From JBDTRY01 sp039931435 (GTDB lineage: Bacteria; Acidobacteriota; Thermoanaerobaculia; Gp7-AA8): a stretch of DNA of 16,644 bases. The notes below the pieces were generated by a model. The model had not been told where the DNA came from, made no database searches, and worked only from the letters and a program-made list of their open reading frames with translations. Each line of letters opens with the position of its first letter. Position 1 is the first letter of the stretch. A program made the position numbers and the translations under genes. The stretch covers positions 1 through 16,644 of the forward strand of contig JBDTRY010000062.1 in assembly GCA_039931435.1 (NCBI GenBank), in the 5' to 3' direction. Positions 14,152-16,644 of the stretch are shown here, piece by piece.

Positions 14152-15636
14152 ATGCGCCTTACTTTGCGGAAATCCCTGGTCCTCACCATCGTTTTAATGC
14201 TGTCCACGGCGGCGGCATTCGCCGATCATCTGGAGGCTGACTGCCCGCTGTCGCTGGTTGCGACGACGAGTGCTTCCTCCCCGTTCAGTAGCTCCCCGCA
14301 CGGCGTGTTCCGGAATGGAACCGTTGTCTATCAGCTTCGCGGGGACCGGCTGACGACCTTCAACATCACCGCGCTGGGAGACGTGCAGGTGGCTCGTGAC
14401 GACCTGCTCGATCCGCTGGTGGCCAATGATGTTCAGGGCGGAGTGACCTACAGCAACGGCTACCTGTTTGTCAGCAGCGGAGCGGGTCTTGAAATCTTCG
14501 ACCTGCGAAACGTGAAGGGTGGCCCGACCGGCGTGGCGCCAATTTCCGTTTCGAAGACTCCCGGCATGCACTATCGCCGCCTGACGGTGATGGGCAATCT
14601 TCTGGCTGCGCTCTATCCGCAGTCCGACATTCCATGCGTACCGAACGGGTCCGTGGGCTGCTCGAACGCCATCGACCTGATAAGCATTGCCGACCTCACG
14701 CTCCCGACGGTCGTGGGACGGATCTCCGCGGCCGACAATTTCCTGATCGGCTTCGATGACATCGTTTTTGCCAATGGATATTTGTACTCCACCGGCCTGG
14801 GAGGAACGTTCGCCTTCGATGTCAGTAACCCCGGAGCGCCGGGTGTGGCATTCATCTCTCCGGTCATTGGCAATTTTCTGGCGACGAACGGAACGTCACT
14901 TCTGGCCATCGGACAGCAGAAGTTGATCGGAGTCTTCACCATCGGGCCAGGGGCGCTGCTGAACTATTTCAATGTCTTCACGCTGCCGTCGATCTTCAAC
15001 CGCCAGAACGAGCTGATGTTTCATCCCGAGGCGACGTTCGACACCACCCACCTGATCACAATGGTGGACGAGAAGGATCCGCAGACAGGACGTTCGGCAC
15101 GTACAATCGCCTTCGACGTGTTCGATTTCACGGTGCCCTTTTTCGAGGGCTCTGACGACCGCATCTATGAAAATGTCACGCCGACGCTTCCGGACGAAGT
15201 GAAGTTCGATCCCCTCGCCGTGGGCCCGTATATCTACGTGAACGGCGAAGTGAGCGGCATGCAGAAGTGGGGTGCCTGCGGACAGATCGCCGGCGATGTC
15301 GAATTCGAGACACCGCAGGGACTGGCCTGCGGCGGAGCAGAACTGCACGGGTTCGTCGTCGGTGCGCAACGCATTCTTCGCGTGGAAGTCTTCCTCGATT
15401 CCACCTCTCTCGGCACAGCGACCCTTGGTGGACGCCGAACCGACATCAGCGACACCGCGCCTGTCATCTCCTGGCGCCTTCCGGTGAATCTCGATCTGAC
15501 TGAGCGCGGTTCGCACGACCTGCGCATCGTCGGTACGGATGCGGCCGGGAACACACGTCAGTTCGCCAGCCGGACGATCGTATTCAACGGACCGGGACAG
15601 AACTGCACCGGCCGTCGCCGGGGCGCGAAGCAATAG
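14152..15636 (+). CDS. Exported protein with probable beta-propeller and Ig-like C-terminus
   Basis: This 494-residue protein of unknown function is probably secreted or periplasmic. A signal peptide spans residues 1-24: basic RLTLRK, a hydrophobic core LVLTIVLML, then AAAFA before DH. Residues about 45-375 carry repeated blade-like units such as VTYSNGYLFVSSGAGLEIFD, IVFANGYLYSTGLGGTFAFD and LATNGTSLLAIGQQKLIGVF. This pattern resembles LVIVD-type propellers, where 'name, value, display' strands repeat. Residues about 390-480 look like a bacterial Ig-like domain (LRVEVFLDSTSLGTATLG, HDLRIVGTDAAGNTRQF). It has several cysteines, which fits an oxidising compartment. The start ATG has GGGAGGA four bases upstream. 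It is transcribed alone and is convergent with pyrF. Confidence 0.75.
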   Translation: MRLTLRKSLVLTIVLMLSTAAAFADHLEADCPLSLVATTSASSPFSSSPHGVFRNGTVVYQLRGDRLTTFNITALGDVQVARDDLLDPLVANDVQGGVTYSNGYLFVSSGAGLEIFDLRNVKGGPTGVAPISVSKTPGMHYRRLTVMGNLLAALYPQSDIPCVPNGSVGCSNAIDLISIADLTLPTVVGRISAADNFLIGFDDIVFANGYLYSTGLGGTFAFDVSNPGAPGVAFISPVIGNFLATNGTSLLAIGQQKLIGVFTIGPGALLNYFNVFTLPSIFNRQNELMFHPEATFDTTHLITMVDEKDPQTGRSARTIAFDVFDFTVPFFEGSDDRIYENVTPTLPDEVKFDPLAVGPYIYVNGEVSGMQKWGACGQIAGDVEFETPQGLACGGAELHGFVVGAQRILRVEVFLDSTSLGTATLGGRRTDISDTAPVISWRLPVNLDLTERGSHDLRIVGTDAAGNTRQFASRTIVFNGPGQNCTGRRRGAKQ

Positions 15637-15647
15637 AGCCATGGATC

Positions 15648-15681
15648 CGGACGTCCGCGTTCAATCGAGCGTGGACGTCCG
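15648..15681. terminator. Bidirectional terminator-like hairpin between convergent genes
   Basis: CGGACGTCCGCG (15648-15659) and CGTGGACGTCCG (15670-15681) form a 12-bp stem with one G-T pair and a 10-base loop. It lies 11 bases after the stop of the exported-protein gene and about 60 bases beyond the pyrF stop on the other strand. It lacks a T-run, so it probably works as a 3'-end stabiliser or a weak terminator for either gene. Confidence 0.5.
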
Positions 15682-15743
15682 CCGCACTCCCGGGTGACCG
15701 TGAACCAGCCCGGACGCCTGAACAGCGAAGACCTCCGAATCGC

Positions 15744-16436
15744 TCAGGCCATACTCTCCACGATCCGCAGCGCCGCCTCGCGCGGAGAGACCGCTCCGGT
15801 GATCGGTCTGCCGACGACGATGAAGTCGGCGCCCGCCTCCATCGCTTTCTTCGCGGTGAGAGTCCGGCTCTGATCGCCTGCGGGATCGCTGGCGGCACGT
15901 ATGCCCGGCGTGACGATCAGGAACGCCGGACCGCAGCTCTCCCTGATCGCTCGGATCTCGAGAGGAGAGGCGATGACCCCATTCAGGCCGGAGCGCAGTG
16001 CCAGCCCTGCCAGACGAACGGCGTTGGATTCGGGGGTTCCTGTGAACCCGATTGCCGCCAGGTCGCGATCCCCGAGACTTGTGAGAACCGTAACGCCCAG
16101 GAGCAGGGGCTGGCCGGGGTCGCCTACAGCGCCCGCAGCAGCGGTGAGCATGTCCGCTCCGCCGGCAGTGTGAACGGTGAGCATCCGCACCTCGAGCGCA
16201 GCAGCCTCCGCTACTGCGCGGGAGACTGTCGTTGGAATGTCATGGAGCTTGAGATCGAGAAAGACACTTACACCGGCCTGACGGAAGCTCCTGACGATTT
16301 CCGGTCCGTTGGCGATAAATGCCTGCAATCCGATCTTGAACATGCCGACCGTCTCCTGGAGGTCGTCGACGAGGCGCAGCAACGCCTCCCGGCTGGAGAG
16401 GTCGGCGGCGACGATGAGCCGTTCGTGTGGGAGCAT
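15744..16436 (-). CDS. pyrF: Orotidine-5'-phosphate decarboxylase (type 1)
   Basis: PyrF decarboxylates OMP to UMP, the last step of de novo pyrimidine synthesis. The 230-residue TIM barrel matches bacterial type 1 enzymes in length. Active-site residues are visible: D12 (VAADLSS), K34 (MFKIGLQ) and the tetrad segment DLKLHDIP with D61, K63 and D66. VTPGIR and GADFIVVGRPIT, which bind the phosphate, follow near the C-terminus. It stands alone on the minus strand, convergent with the exported-protein gene, and no other pyr gene is in the window. The ATG at 16436 has no strong ribosome site. Confidence 0.97.
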   Translation of the reverse strand: MLPHERLIVAADLSSREALLRLVDDLQETVGMFKIGLQAFIANGPEIVRSFRQAGVSVFLDLKLHDIPTTVSRAVAEAAALEVRMLTVHTAGGADMLTAAAGAVGDPGQPLLLGVTVLTSLGDRDLAAIGFTGTPESNAVRLAGLALRSGLNGVIASPLEIRAIRESCGPAFLIVTPGIRAASDPAGDQSRTLTAKKAMEAGADFIVVGRPITGAVSPREAALRIVESMA

Positions 16437-16502
16437 GTCCAGAGTTTACCGGGTTCGCGACGGAGGCAAGTACCGGTGAAATGAAAACGACTACTCCACG
16501 GC

Positions 16503-16586
16503 GTGTCATCCTGAAGCGAAGCGATGCATCGCTCCTGGTGTGACGACGGCCGTCCTTCCACGCGCGGGAGATCCGTCCCCCTTCGC
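16503..16586. repeat. Dispersed intergenic hairpin repeat, copy C
   Basis: This copy begins GTGTCATCCTGAAGCGAAGCGA, contains the perfect palindrome GCGATGCATCGC (16521-16532) and ends in GGGAGATCC...CTTCGCT. It aligns with copy A at 2661-2746 over nearly its whole length, and its lead GGCGTGTCATCCTGA matches the outer end of copy B. It lies upstream of pyrF, in DNA with no recognised gene to the right edge. Confidence 0.65.
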
Positions 16587-16644
16587 TCTCTTGTAAGAAA
16601 CTCACATGGCGTCCTGTGAGGTCGGCTCTGGAGATTCAACAAGC

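Noticed and set aside
16480..16644. Minus-strand frames of about 120 codons reaching the right edge (starts 16605 and 16642)
   Set aside because: They run through repeat copy C and the pyrF start in the wrong frame, and their proteins lack any conserved pattern.

Overview
The window looks like chromosomal DNA of a GC-rich, free-living bacterium. Its core is a long minus-strand housekeeping cluster, ffh - rpsP - khpA - rimM/trmD - rplS - rnhB, which is the conserved SRP/ribosome-maturation order of many phyla. The GC content, the large TPR proteins with acidic linkers, the SCO-like order and short 'GCGAAGCGAGGGATCTC'-type intergenic repeats suggest Acidobacteriota or a close relative. That placement is inference; there is no rRNA in the window to confirm it.

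Layout. (1) 1-200, minus strand: a well-formed cyclic-di-GMP-I (GEMM) riboswitch with its own sigma70-like promoter, reading out of the left edge into a gene of which at most a few codons are visible. (2) 233-571, minus: a small DUF971 protein. Divergent to it, truA and thiL (667-2626, plus) overlap by 8 bp. (3) 2627-3116: about 490 bp without genes, holding two hairpin-forming dispersed repeats and a MITE-like inverted-repeat element. (4) 3117-4807, minus: a membrane module of TauE/SafE permease, DUF1634 and a DUF1772-like protein. (5) 4880-8620, minus: a 1246-residue protein with TPR blocks at both ends of a very acidic, proline-rich linker. (6) 8629-13090, minus: rnhB, rplS, a single ORF fusing RimM to TrmD, khpA, rpsP and ffh. 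(7) 13175-13762, minus: an HNH nuclease, followed by a 389-bp divergent intergenic region. (8) 14152-15636, plus: an exported protein with a probable beta-propeller and an Ig-like C-terminus. (9) 15744-16436, minus: pyrF, convergent with (8), with a third dispersed repeat behind its start.

How they work together. Genes of block (6) deliver nascent chains to the membrane (Ffh), build the 30S and 50S subunits (S16, L19, RimM), modify tRNA (TrmD), chaperone RNA (KhpA) and clear RNA from DNA (RNase HII). Spacing is tight from rpsP down to the TPR gene, so the TPR protein is probably co-transcribed with ribosomal genes. truA and thiL form a second small housekeeping unit. The observations most worth a second look are the riboswitch and its unseen target, the RimM-TrmD fusion, the FimV-like TPR protein placed in a ribosomal operon, and the dispersed repeat family. 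I found no CRISPR array, phage, toxin-antitoxin or obvious defence locus.
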